From positions 62,001-126,000 of the forward strand of contig OZ254179.1 of assembly GCA_965268675.1 (NCBI GenBank): 64,000 bases of DNA, written 5' to 3'. A model generated the notes under the pieces. The model was not told the DNA's origin. It made no database searches and saw only the letters and a program-made list of their open reading frames with translations. Both the position numbers and the translations under genes were made by a program. Below are positions 7,877 to 16,042 of this stretch, one piece after another (within the stretch, counting starts at the first letter, position 1; each line of letters begins with the position of its first letter). Source of the stretch: AAA044-D11 sp009705075 (GTDB lineage Bacteria > Actinomycetota > Actinomycetes > Nanopelagicales > Nanopelagicaceae).

Positions 7877-8398
7877 ATGACTCTTAGGACCAATTTTTTT
7901 ACCTTGGAAGGAGTGGGGGATTTTCAAATATCCTTCACTCCCGACTCGGTGGATGTGCCGACAACTTCAACTATTTATCTTTCAAGACGAAATGGTTTCT
8001 TAGCTTCCATTGATGCATGCAAAGGCACCGTAGCAAATGGTGTTTATGGATACCTGAGAGATGCGATCATTCAACAATCAGTTTCTGTGGGTGGATATAT
8101 TGAAAATCTCGACGAGAATTTTCCTAACGATATTGTTGAAGGAATTAAAAGCGAGAGCGATGAAAATCAATTCCGGCACCACATGTTTAAATTTGGCGAA
8201 AACTGCATAACCGTTCATTTAACTCTATTGCTAAATTACAACGATTATGATGTAGAAGTAATGCGGAAATTACTTAGCAACATGAAATTTAATTATGGGG
8301 AAGAGATTCCAGGAGAAATGGGCGATTATCTGCAAATTGCTATGGACCCAAGCCACAATCTCTCGAAAATTGGGGCTGAAGTCGTAGTTAATTTATGA
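7877..8398 (+). CDS. Hypothetical protein downstream of the collagen-like gene
   Basis: A 173-residue frame starting at ATG 7877, 17 bp after the collagen-like stop codon, so probably co-transcribed with it. An ATG at 7870 is closed by a stop five codons later. No signal peptide, membrane segment or known motif was recognised. The sequence looks like a mixed alpha/beta cytosolic domain with an FGENCITVHLTLLLNY strand in the middle. Its tight coupling to the surface protein suggests a role in its secretion, assembly or modification, but this rests on position only. Confidence 0.55.
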   Translation: MTLRTNFFTLEGVGDFQISFTPDSVDVPTTSTIYLSRRNGFLASIDACKGTVANGVYGYLRDAIIQQSVSVGGYIENLDENFPNDIVEGIKSESDENQFRHHMFKFGENCITVHLTLLLNYNDYDVEVMRKLLSNMKFNYGEEIPGEMGDYLQIAMDPSHNLSKIGAEVVVNL

Positions 8399-8408
8399 AG
8401 CTAGAAAT

Positions 8409-8445
8409 CTAACCTCTATCCTTGGTTAGTCCAAGGTAGCGTTAG
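8409..8445. other. Hairpin between the hypothetical and sulfotransferase genes
   Basis: CCTTGG (8420-8425) and CCAAGG (8431-8436) form a perfect 6-bp stem with a 5-nt loop, flanked by an outer CTAAC/GTTAG pair (8409-8413 and 8441-8445). No T-run follows, so it is not a standard terminator; it may attenuate or protect the collagen transcript end. Confidence 0.35.
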
Positions 8446-8478
8446 GTTTACACATCCACCAGAACGGATCTAGCAGTA

Positions 8479-9465
8479 ATGAAAATAGTCTTTCATATCG
8501 GAGCAGATAAGACCGGTAGCACTGCTATCCAACAATTCTTAGCGCAAAACATCGAACTTCTTGCTGCGGCCGGAATCGAATATCCAGATATTTCATCTGA
8601 TGGTAAATACCCAGCAGCTCACGGTTGGGCTGCAATTGGTGGGATAAATGTAAACGGGAATGGCTTTCCGCTAGTTGTTGATTTTTCTAAATTTGAATCA
8701 ATAGTTAATCTCTTGATTTCAGATCCTAGAAATCAAGACAAAACTTTTGTGTTTAGCAGCGAAAGGTTACTGAAAACCTTTGCAGACGAATCTGTTTGGA
8801 AGAACCTCGCACAAATTTCCGAATCGAATAATTTGCAAATAGCCATAATTGCCTACTGCCGAGATATCGTTCCATATATCGAAAGCATGTATAACGAAGT
8901 AGTTAAGTCTCACGGAGAGTTCTACGAATTCAACCAATACGTTTCTCGGATCCCATCGAATCCAGACCTTTCCCCACATTTTTTGTACTTTCCAAGCGTC
9001 ATCCGCCTTTCCCATAGCTTTCCCCAATTAAAATTCTCTCTTTTTAGATATGAGACGCACAAAAAAGAGATCGCAGAACATTTTCTACTTGCAGCAACTA
9101 ACTTGACTCTATTAGATGCTGTTCCGCCAAAGTCTGACGCTAATCGAAGCTTGAGTAATCTGGAAAGCAAGTTTCTGTCCGGAATAAATGAAACCAATCC
9201 AGATCTAGGCAGAGAGCTTGGATGGCGAATTTCAGCCCTTCCTGTGATTGACGACAAGAGATTTACACTTTCAAAAGCAGACATTGAACAAGCAAGATTC
9301 TTGTGTGAGAATTATGTTTCAGAGATGAAGAGTCTAATTCGCGAAGGAGAGCACCCCGAGATCGGTAGCGTCCAAGTAAGTCCGGAGGATTCTTCTAGAT
9401 CTGGCGAAGCACAAATTCGCCAACTAGGCACAATTGTTGGTAATTTTATTAAGGATGGAAGATAA
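8479..9465 (+). CDS. Sulfotransferase-like protein (KTGST type)
   Basis: A 328-residue soluble protein. GADKTGSTAIQ at residues 8-18 matches the 5'-phosphosulfate-binding loop of PAPS-dependent sulfotransferases in the HKTGTT-type family common in bacterial surface-polysaccharide loci. IIAYCRDIVPYIESMYN (about 116-132) is in the right place for the 3'-phosphate site with its Arg and Ser. It would transfer sulfate from PAPS to a sugar hydroxyl. It has the same architecture as the gene at 22263-23366. It is followed after 4 bp by two tandem glycosyltransferases and another sulfotransferase, so an operon is likely. The acceptor is unknown. Confidence 0.7.
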   Translation: MKIVFHIGADKTGSTAIQQFLAQNIELLAAAGIEYPDISSDGKYPAAHGWAAIGGINVNGNGFPLVVDFSKFESIVNLLISDPRNQDKTFVFSSERLLKTFADESVWKNLAQISESNNLQIAIIAYCRDIVPYIESMYNEVVKSHGEFYEFNQYVSRIPSNPDLSPHFLYFPSVIRLSHSFPQLKFSLFRYETHKKEIAEHFLLAATNLTLLDAVPPKSDANRSLSNLESKFLSGINETNPDLGRELGWRISALPVIDDKRFTLSKADIEQARFLCENYVSEMKSLIREGEHPEIGSVQVSPEDSSRSGEAQIRQLGTIVGNFIKDGR

Positions 9466-9469
9466 AATT

Positions 9470-10552
9470 ATGAAAATTGCGATTTATACAATTGCCCTAA
9501 ATGAAGAAAAGCATGTGAAAGATTGGTTTGAATCAGGGAAAGATGCAGACCTCCTGCTTATTGCAGACACTGGTTCGACTGATAACACTGTGGCTGAAGC
9601 CAAAAAGCTTGGAATCGAAGTGAAAGAGATTTCGGTAAATCCATGGCGGTTTGATACTGCAAGGAACGCTTCATTAGCACTTCTGCCCAAAGATATTGAT
9701 ATGTGTATTCAACTTGATATGGATGAGACCTTATCTCCAGGTTGGCGCAAAGAAGTTGAAAAAGCATTCGCCGAAGATAATTTTTGGCCGACTTACAAGC
9801 AAGTTACTAGTTGGAGTCCAGATGGTGAGCCAATTAACTTTTTTTACTACTTTAAGATTCACCATCGGCATAATTTTGCTTGGAAACACCCTATTCATGA
9901 GGTAATTGAACCAAAAGATGGCGCTTTTTATCCGCGAAAAGAAATCGATGTACGAACGTATCACAAGCAAGATGTCACTAAAGATCGAACAAGTTATTTA
10001 AAACTTTTGCAGATGGCGGTAAGTGAGTCACCTAACGATTGGCGAATGAACCATTATTTATGTAGAGAATATAGTTATAAGGCTGATTTTCAGAACGTAA
10101 TTCATAGCGCATACAAAGCTTTAGATATTGGGTATGGCTGGGATCAGGAACGAGCCTCAACTTGTATCTGGGCTTCACAAGCAGCACAAGGTTTGGGTTA
10201 TTTGCATTGGGCTTATGAATGGGCAAAAAAAGGAACTCAAGAGGCGCCGGAATTTTATGAGGCTTGGCATTGGCGCGCACAGATTGCTCACCTAATGGGC
10301 AAATGGTCAGATTGCTACTATTCAGCGACGAAAATTGACTCACTTGAAAGACAAATTAGCCACCTAAATAATCTAGATGCTTGGAATTGGTGGGGATTTG
10401 ATTTGGCGGCGCTATCTGCACACAAGTTAGGATTTCACCAAGAAGCCGTTGATTTCGGCCTTCGTGCAATCAAAGGGAACCCAAGTTTAGAACGCTTGAA
10501 TTCAAATCAAACATTTTATGAAAAAAGTTTAAAAGAAAGCTTGAACCCTTAA
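9470..10552 (+). CDS. Family 2 glycosyltransferase with helical-repeat C-terminus (copy 1)
   Basis: The start is set at ATG 9470, because the paralogue next door begins with the same MKIA-YTIALNEE and AAGGA lies upstream; a frame extension to 9434 overlaps the previous gene. The 360-residue product has a GT-A domain: IALNEE near the start, LLIADTGSTD (about 31-40) and the divalent-metal motif QLDMDE (about 84-89). Residues about 170-360 are helical and Trp-rich, probably TPR-like. Predicted cytosolic inverting glycosyltransferase building a surface glycan, with donor and acceptor unknown. It is a tandem duplicate of the next gene. Confidence 0.8.
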   Translation: MKIAIYTIALNEEKHVKDWFESGKDADLLLIADTGSTDNTVAEAKKLGIEVKEISVNPWRFDTARNASLALLPKDIDMCIQLDMDETLSPGWRKEVEKAFAEDNFWPTYKQVTSWSPDGEPINFFYYFKIHHRHNFAWKHPIHEVIEPKDGAFYPRKEIDVRTYHKQDVTKDRTSYLKLLQMAVSESPNDWRMNHYLCREYSYKADFQNVIHSAYKALDIGYGWDQERASTCIWASQAAQGLGYLHWAYEWAKKGTQEAPEFYEAWHWRAQIAHLMGKWSDCYYSATKIDSLERQISHLNNLDAWNWWGFDLAALSAHKLGFHQEAVDFGLRAIKGNPSLERLNSNQTFYEKSLKESLNP

Positions 10553-10554
10553 TT

Positions 10555-11616
10555 ATGAAAATTGCCGTTTATACAATCGCCTTAAATGAAGAAAACTTCG
10601 TTAAGAGATGGTTCGAAAGTGCAAAGGAAGCGGATTATCTGCTGATAGCTGATACTGGATCAACAGACAGAACGGTTGAGATTGCAAAGTCTTTAGGAAT
10701 AAATGTAATTGATGTACGCATTAAGCCTTGGCGATTTGATTTGGCTCGAAATGCAGCCCTCGTTGCTCTCCCAAGTGAAATCGATTTTTGTATCTCGCTA
10801 GATATGGATGAAGTAATCATGCCGGGTTGGCGCAAAGAATTAGAATTAGTCCCATCTGGCGTCACAAGACCTAGATATAACTTTGTCTATTCATTTAGTG
10901 AGGAAGGGAAAGCTCTACATTCCTACGCAGGAGATAAAATTCACTCACGCAACTCGTATCGTTGGAAAAACCCAGTCCACGAAATTTTAGTCCCATATGG
11001 AATCGAAGAGATTCAGCATTACATAGGCATGGAAATACATCACTATCCAGATACTGCTAAGAGTCGAGGGCAATACCTTCCGTTGCTCGAACTTTCAGTA
11101 TCCGAAGATCCTCGGGATGATAGAGCTGCATTTTGGCTCGCACGTGAGTATTTGTTTTACGGCAGGAATGAAGAATCTAAGAGCACATTCGAAAAGTATT
11201 TGAAAGATTTTCCACATGCTTGGCCCGCAGAACGAGCATGGGCTCACAAATATTTGGCCAAAATTGATGATGAAAATAGAGCTGATCATCTAGTCCTTGC
11301 CTCTCAGATTGCTCCAGATTTCCGCGAACCCTGGGTGGAACTTGCAGAGCATTATCGACAAGTTAAGGATTGGCAAAAATGCTACGAAGCGGCTCAAAAA
11401 GCACATGCACTAACTCAAAAGCCTGATGTTTATTTGACCGATGAACGCATTTGGGAGGGTCCGGCAGTTTGTGATTTATTAGCTTTATCAGCGTATTACC
11501 TCGGTAATTTTGCTGAAGCAAGAGAATTTGGCTTGAAGGCAGTAGAACTTGATCCTGAAGATGAAAGACTAAAGAAGAATCTAGTTTTCTATTTAGAAGC
11601 TCTGGAGCGCGAATAA
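10555..11616 (+). CDS. Family 2 glycosyltransferase with helical-repeat C-terminus (copy 2)
   Basis: A 353-residue paralogue of the preceding gene, starting 3 bp after its stop. Shared blocks include YTIALNEE, LLIADTGSTD, PWRFD-ARNA and the metal-binding LDMDE. The C-terminal half again has helical repeats (EPWVELAEHYRQVKDWQKC), consistent with TPR-like packing. The two copies have diverged clearly after the N-terminal third, which suggests different acceptors or consecutive steps in one glycan. Same operon as the sulfotransferases on either side. Confidence 0.8.
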   Translation: MKIAVYTIALNEENFVKRWFESAKEADYLLIADTGSTDRTVEIAKSLGINVIDVRIKPWRFDLARNAALVALPSEIDFCISLDMDEVIMPGWRKELELVPSGVTRPRYNFVYSFSEEGKALHSYAGDKIHSRNSYRWKNPVHEILVPYGIEEIQHYIGMEIHHYPDTAKSRGQYLPLLELSVSEDPRDDRAAFWLAREYLFYGRNEESKSTFEKYLKDFPHAWPAERAWAHKYLAKIDDENRADHLVLASQIAPDFREPWVELAEHYRQVKDWQKCYEAAQKAHALTQKPDVYLTDERIWEGPAVCDLLALSAYYLGNFAEAREFGLKAVELDPEDERLKKNLVFYLEALERE

Positions 11617-12333
11617 TTGCTTAGTTTTGGTCCAGTAACTTATATGGATGTGCAGAAAACTGGTTGCACCTTTATCTCCGATGTATTAAAAAAAACTCTG
11701 GATTTAGAACCTTTGGTAGACGTTAAGCATGCTCGGTTTGAGCGAAGCAAGAATGCTGACGATTTTGTTGTTATCTCCAGGAGGGATCCTTATTCACAAT
11801 GGGTCTCTTTGTATAACTATGGGTGCATGAATCTTGGCTGGATATATATGAGGCTCAACGACCTTGGACTAAGTGAGAAGTTTTACACGAAAGATAAAGA
11901 GGGATTGAATCTATTTGTTTCAGAGCTACTTCACTCCGAAAACTCCCATTTACTTGGGGAGGGATACCAACAAACCAGGCATCTGGACGTGGGCTTCCAG
12001 TCCTTCAGGTATCTAGCTATGTCAATGGCGAAGCCGAGTTCGTCTTACCAATACTTTAAAAACCATGAAGATTTAATACAAAATTATAAAAATCTTTCGA
12101 TTGTTGATTACGTAATTCGAACTTCTCACCTAAATTCTGACCTTAGCCATCTTCTCACTGAAGTAATTCCTCAATATGTCAGGAAAGACGTCTCCATAGA
12201 AGAGGTTATGGCAGAGTCTAGTCTTGGCAATGAATCTACAAACTTTGTATCCGTAGATGACTTAGCGCCAAGCACGAGGGCTTTAATTGAAATCAAGGAA
12301 GAGTTGCTATTAACGCTCGGAAGTAATGACTGA
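11617..12333 (+). CDS. Sulfotransferase family protein (Sulfotransfer_2-like)
   Basis: Starts at TTG 11617, directly after the stop of the glycosyltransferase; the next ATG (11644) would remove part of the binding loop, so TTG is preferred. The 238-residue product has DVQKTGCTF at residues 11-19 (5'-phosphosulfate loop) and SRRDPYSQWVSLYNYG (54-69), the Arg-Asp-Pro and Ser of the 3'-phosphate site, as in carbohydrate sulfotransferases related to chondroitin/HNK-1 enzymes. It is a different family from the KTGST-type gene two positions upstream, so at least two sulfation reactions are encoded in this operon. Acceptor unknown. Confidence 0.7.
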   Translation: MLSFGPVTYMDVQKTGCTFISDVLKKTLDLEPLVDVKHARFERSKNADDFVVISRRDPYSQWVSLYNYGCMNLGWIYMRLNDLGLSEKFYTKDKEGLNLFVSELLHSENSHLLGEGYQQTRHLDVGFQSFRYLAMSMAKPSSSYQYFKNHEDLIQNYKNLSIVDYVIRTSHLNSDLSHLLTEVIPQYVRKDVSIEEVMAESSLGNESTNFVSVDDLAPSTRALIEIKEELLLTLGSND

Positions 12334-12390
12334 TTTAGTTGCACAAATTAATTAGGCGAGTAGATTAAGCCTTAATTAGGAATTAAAAAG

Positions 12391-13677
12391 GTGGATCAAT
12401 TGCTCTACAGAATCGCGATAGTCGGCGCTGGTCCCTCTGGTTATTTTGCTGCCCAAGCCCTTCAAAATTCTGCAAGCGAAGAACGTTCTTTTGCAATTGA
12501 CATGATTGAACGCTTACCAACTCCGTGGGGCCTTGTTCGTTCAGGAGTTGCTCCAGATCACCCAAAGATTAAGACTGTCTCTAAAGTATTCGAGAAGATC
12601 GCTTCCGAGCCCAACTTTCGCTTGTTTGGAAATGTAGAGCTCGGTAAGGACATATCTTTAGAGGATTTAACTAATAAATATGACGCAGTAATAATGGCGA
12701 CTGGATCTTCCATTGGTAAGAGACTAGGCATACCTGGGGAAGATCTTGCTAATTCCATTTCGGCCGCAGAATTCGTTCCTTGGTATAACGGACATCCTGA
12801 CTTCGCGGATTTTAAAGTAGATCTAACAGGAAAAGTAGCTGTTGTAATTGGCGCAGGAAATGTTGCAATGGATTGTGGTCGAATACTTGCAATAAATCCT
12901 GAAGAGTTAGATCCAACTGATACTGCCGATCATGCTCTCGAAGTTTTGCATAAGAGCAATATCCGAAAAGTATTTATCACCGGCCGCCGCGGTGCCGAAT
13001 TTGCGGCATTCACCGCACCAGAACTTCGCGACCTGCCAAAGTTGGAACATACTGATGTTTACATAAGTGCTGATGATGTGGCACTCGCATATAAGAACGC
13101 AGAAACAAAGGGCGAAATAGAGAAGCACCTTGCTAGCAATTTAGAAGCGATGAAGGCGGTCATCGAAACTCCTAAACAAGGCCACGAGCGTTCGCTCGAA
13201 TTCCTTTTTTCTCACACCCCAAAGGAAATAGTTGGGAAAGATAAAGTTGAAGCAATTGTTTACTCAACGCCAAATGGTGATGTCACAATTCCTTGTGATT
13301 TAGTCATAACTGCAATTGGCTATGAAGCAGAAGCAATCCCAAGAGTAAATTTCGAAAAAGGCAAGATTGCAAACGTTGACGGTCGAGTACCAGATTCAAA
13401 TATTTATGTCGTTGGTTGGGCAAAGCGTGGACCTTCTGGCGTAATCGGAACCAACAAAAGCGATGCGGCAGATGTTGTTCAGTTATTGATTTCCGATTTA
13501 AAGGAAGCAAAAAATGCAGGTGACATTACCGCTTTGATTCCTTCAGAACATAAAATTGTTGATCAAGCACGTTGGGTTCGAATCAACGAAGCAGAAATTT
13601 CAGCAGGAGAAGCCCGCGGAAAACCACGCGTTAAAGCAGTTTCGGTGGCTGATTTAATGAGTTTGGGGCAACCTTAA
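12391..13677 (+). CDS. fprA: Ferredoxin-NADP(+) reductase, adrenodoxin-reductase type
   Basis: A 428-residue flavoprotein with an FAD-binding GAGPSG at residues 12-17, the family hallmark TPWGLVRSGVAPDHPKIK, an ATGSS dinucleotide-fold motif, and an NADP-binding VVIGAGNVAMDCGR segment; GWAKRGPSGVIGTN near the end is the conserved FAD-contacting block. It transfers electrons between ferredoxin and NADP in the cytosol. GTG at 12391 is the only reasonable start. It sits between surface-glycan genes and tRNA-Arg, 3 kb from the korAB-gdh operon whose reduced ferredoxin it could reoxidise. Slightly shorter than mycobacterial FprA. Confidence 0.92.
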   Translation: MDQLLYRIAIVGAGPSGYFAAQALQNSASEERSFAIDMIERLPTPWGLVRSGVAPDHPKIKTVSKVFEKIASEPNFRLFGNVELGKDISLEDLTNKYDAVIMATGSSIGKRLGIPGEDLANSISAAEFVPWYNGHPDFADFKVDLTGKVAVVIGAGNVAMDCGRILAINPEELDPTDTADHALEVLHKSNIRKVFITGRRGAEFAAFTAPELRDLPKLEHTDVYISADDVALAYKNAETKGEIEKHLASNLEAMKAVIETPKQGHERSLEFLFSHTPKEIVGKDKVEAIVYSTPNGDVTIPCDLVITAIGYEAEAIPRVNFEKGKIANVDGRVPDSNIYVVGWAKRGPSGVIGTNKSDAADVVQLLISDLKEAKNAGDITALIPSEHKIVDQARWVRINEAEISAGEARGKPRVKAVSVADLMSLGQP

Positions 13678-13705
13678 TCTGCGGGTAGTATTTGCCAGCA
13701 CGCCT

Positions 13706-13778
13706 GCGCTTGTAGCTCAACGGATAGAGCATCTGACTACGGATCAGAAGGTTAGGGGTTCGAATCCCTTCAAGCGCA
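13706..13778 (+). tRNA. tRNA-Arg (anticodon ACG)
   Basis: A 73-nt cloverleaf: acceptor GCGCTTG pairs with CAAGCGC (13771-13777), discriminator A at 13778, D-stem GCTC/GAGC, anticodon stem TCTGA/TCAGA around loop CTACGGA, and TTCGAAT T-loop. The anticodon ACG is normally deaminated to ICG to read CGU, CGC and CGA. A full CCA is not encoded (the genome has CA after the discriminator), unlike tRNA-Ser in this window. Confidence 0.95.
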
Positions 13779-13819
13779 CAAGAGTTGAAAGAATTAATTC
13801 AGGAACTATTCTCGTCGAT

Positions 13820-14692
13820 TTAGGTCAATTTCGGACAAATCCAGCCCGCACTTTGGTCTGGAAATAACTCTTTCATTAAAAGCCTCGAATCAGTTTGTTT
13901 TTCTACGGCGTATTCCCATAACCATTTAGGCATTTTCAATTTTGGTCCAGGAAAAACAACTTCACCCGCAATTGAACCCACGTCTGACTTAGGTGCACCA
14001 ATATGATTGCAAAAATCGTCAAAAAATTCTTGGGGATCTTGATGTATTTTCTCGTAGGAATAAACTTTTAGAGCAGATCCGAATACTGTCAAATAGTTCT
14101 CGTAAATTTCTCGGTAGTCCAAATTGATCTGAGAACCTTTTTGATTCAATACGGCCTTGACTAACTCACCATTAGTTAAATCAAGTGAATGTATTTCTAT
14201 ATTCATTCTTAAGCCAGACCAAAATCTAGCTAAAGGGTTTCTAAAAATAATAACGACTCGAGGGTTGTATTGTTCTTTGATTAACTCGAGCTGTTTGTTA
14301 TCAAGAGTTGCATAATTTGGAGTTAAATCTCCGGACAACTTATCGTCCCTCTTTATTTCAAATAGCCCTCGGTACCAATCCTCTGATAAGGGTTTATTGT
14401 TTAGGGCAGACAATTTAGTCTTGTGTATCTCTTTGTAATCGCCCGTCCATTCCCCATTATGGTTGGCAAACCATTCGTTCTCTTCTTGGATCTTTCTCAT
14501 GACATGTCCCAAAACTTTATCACCAGGATTACCAGACATTTGGTTTTGCAGATACGAGAAATAATTGGATTCCTTAATCAAAGGCATATCAAAATTGCTA
14601 TTCTTTGCAAGGACTTGGTAAAGCCAACTAGTTGAAGTTTTCATTAAACCTGAAACTATGAAATCTGGCCCGGGGTTATTATCTGATGACAT
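13820..14692 (-). CDS. Sulfotransferase domain protein
   Basis: A 290-residue soluble protein starting at ATG 14692. DFIVSGLMKTSTSWLYQVL (residues 10-28) is the 5'-phosphosulfate-binding strand-loop-helix, although the usual GT pair is ST, and VVIIFRNPLARFWSGLR is a textbook 3'-phosphate-binding motif (Arg, Pro, then Ser). KESNYF after the first helix and GDLTPNY in the middle match the heparan N-sulfotransferase-like / Sulfotransfer_1 class. It transfers sulfate from PAPS. Alone on the minus strand between tRNA-Arg and the next glycosyltransferase; third sulfotransferase of the island. Confidence 0.8.
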   Translation of the reverse strand: MSSDNNPGPDFIVSGLMKTSTSWLYQVLAKNSNFDMPLIKESNYFSYLQNQMSGNPGDKVLGHVMRKIQEENEWFANHNGEWTGDYKEIHKTKLSALNNKPLSEDWYRGLFEIKRDDKLSGDLTPNYATLDNKQLELIKEQYNPRVVIIFRNPLARFWSGLRMNIEIHSLDLTNGELVKAVLNQKGSQINLDYREIYENYLTVFGSALKVYSYEKIHQDPQEFFDDFCNHIGAPKSDVGSIAGEVVFPGPKLKMPKWLWEYAVEKQTDSRLLMKELFPDQSAGWICPKLT

Positions 14693-14748
14693 GGGTGGAT
14701 AATACTTTTATTCACATCCAAATCTAGAAAACCCCCTACAATTTGCCA

Positions 14749-16035
14749 ATGTTTATAGACAAGCTTCTAATGAATTCATTGGGAAGAAAGCTAATTTTTA
14801 CCTTAAGCAAGTATCCTAGAATATATTCAAAAATTCGTCGTATCTATCGGAGCACAAGACGTTTTACTTTCACCGAATCAATCAATAATTTGAGCTTTAA
14901 TCCGGGGCCTTGGCAAGTTAAAACGGAGAATCCGAGACTCATCACCATAGTTACTCGAGATATTCCTATGTATGACAGGGCTGGGAGTTATCTTCGGCTC
15001 CACGAGATCATTTCAATTTTGCAGATTATGAATCTTAAAGTGCGAATTCTGAGTATGAATTCAATAGCAAGACAGAAGAGCATTTGGAACTTAACTGGGG
15101 ATGGAATTAATAAATATCTCAATATCTATCGGGATATGGGAGTTGAAGTTTTGACTGATGGAATTTCGGCACTCAATATAATTCAGTCAAATGTTTCTGA
15201 TCAAAAGGCATATTGGATTCATGAAGTTAGTGTCGCCCAGGATTTTATAGCGAATTTTAAAGGTAAAGTTCCATTTAACCATTTGATTCTTGACACAGTT
15301 GATCTTGAATTTCGGAGACTTTTACAACTTGGTGATAAGAGCGGCTACGAATCAGGTTTAAGACTTCTAAGAGCTGTATCAAATTATGTCGATGATGTAG
15401 TTCTAATAACGCAAGAAGAGGAAGAGATCTTCAATAAAAATATAGAGGAAATCTTGAATAGAACTTTTGTTTTATCAAATATTTACCCGGAATTTAGACC
15501 AACAAACCAAGATTTTAAGAATAGTTTTGAATACGACTTATTATTTGTTGGTAATTTTCTGCACCACCCAAACATATTGGCCGCGAGTTATATTATTGAC
15601 CAGCTAAGTCCGAAACTAAAAGGTACTCAGATTGCACTAGTAGGCCCAAACCTCCCTGATGAATTTACTCGACGCATCGAGTCTCGTTCAGAATGCAATA
15701 TTTCATACCTAGGACAAATCGAAGAGCTCTCTAAAGTTTATGAATCCTCGAGAATTGTTGTGGCACCCCTAGGCGTTGGTGCTGGAATAAAAGGAAAGGT
15801 TCTGGAAGGTTTGAGACACGGGAAGCCAGTTGTGGGAACAACGATTGCTTGGGAGGGTATTCCAAGATTGAATAGAAATATTCAGTATGAAGCAAGTTTG
15901 AATGACAATTTTTTGGAAAAAATTGGAGAAGCGACGCAAAATCCACCCATTCTTACACTGGAAGATTGCGCAAGCCTTAATTCTCTCTTTTCCCGCAATC
16001 AGAGCCTTAAAATTCTTTCTGAAATCTTTGCGTAA
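14749..16035 (+). CDS. Glycosyltransferase, GT4-like (GT-B fold)
   Basis: Start set at ATG 14749; the TTG at 14743 adds two residues only. The 428-residue protein has an N-terminal basic and amphipathic stretch (membrane-surface association possible) and a Rossmann-like domain beginning ITIVTRDIPMYDRAGSYLRL. The C-terminal half has the GT4 nucleotide-sugar-binding end: LLFVGNFLHHPN, then PLGVGAGIKGKVLEG with the E residue and HGKPVVGT. Retaining glycosyltransferases of this family extend O-antigen-like glycans from the cytosolic side. Next gene starts 7 bp downstream, so the two are probably co-transcribed. Confidence 0.78.
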   Translation: MFIDKLLMNSLGRKLIFTLSKYPRIYSKIRRIYRSTRRFTFTESINNLSFNPGPWQVKTENPRLITIVTRDIPMYDRAGSYLRLHEIISILQIMNLKVRILSMNSIARQKSIWNLTGDGINKYLNIYRDMGVEVLTDGISALNIIQSNVSDQKAYWIHEVSVAQDFIANFKGKVPFNHLILDTVDLEFRRLLQLGDKSGYESGLRLLRAVSNYVDDVVLITQEEEEIFNKNIEEILNRTFVLSNIYPEFRPTNQDFKNSFEYDLLFVGNFLHHPNILAASYIIDQLSPKLKGTQIALVGPNLPDEFTRRIESRSECNISYLGQIEELSKVYESSRIVVAPLGVGAGIKGKVLEGLRHGKPVVGTTIAWEGIPRLNRNIQYEASLNDNFLEKIGEATQNPPILTLEDCASLNSLFSRNQSLKILSEIFA

Positions 16036-16042
16036 TAGATAA

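Noticed and set aside
12348..12378. A+T-rich inverted repeat between the sulfotransferase and fprA as a terminator
   Set aside because: The pairing needs a bulge, has only three G-C pairs and is not followed by a T-run.
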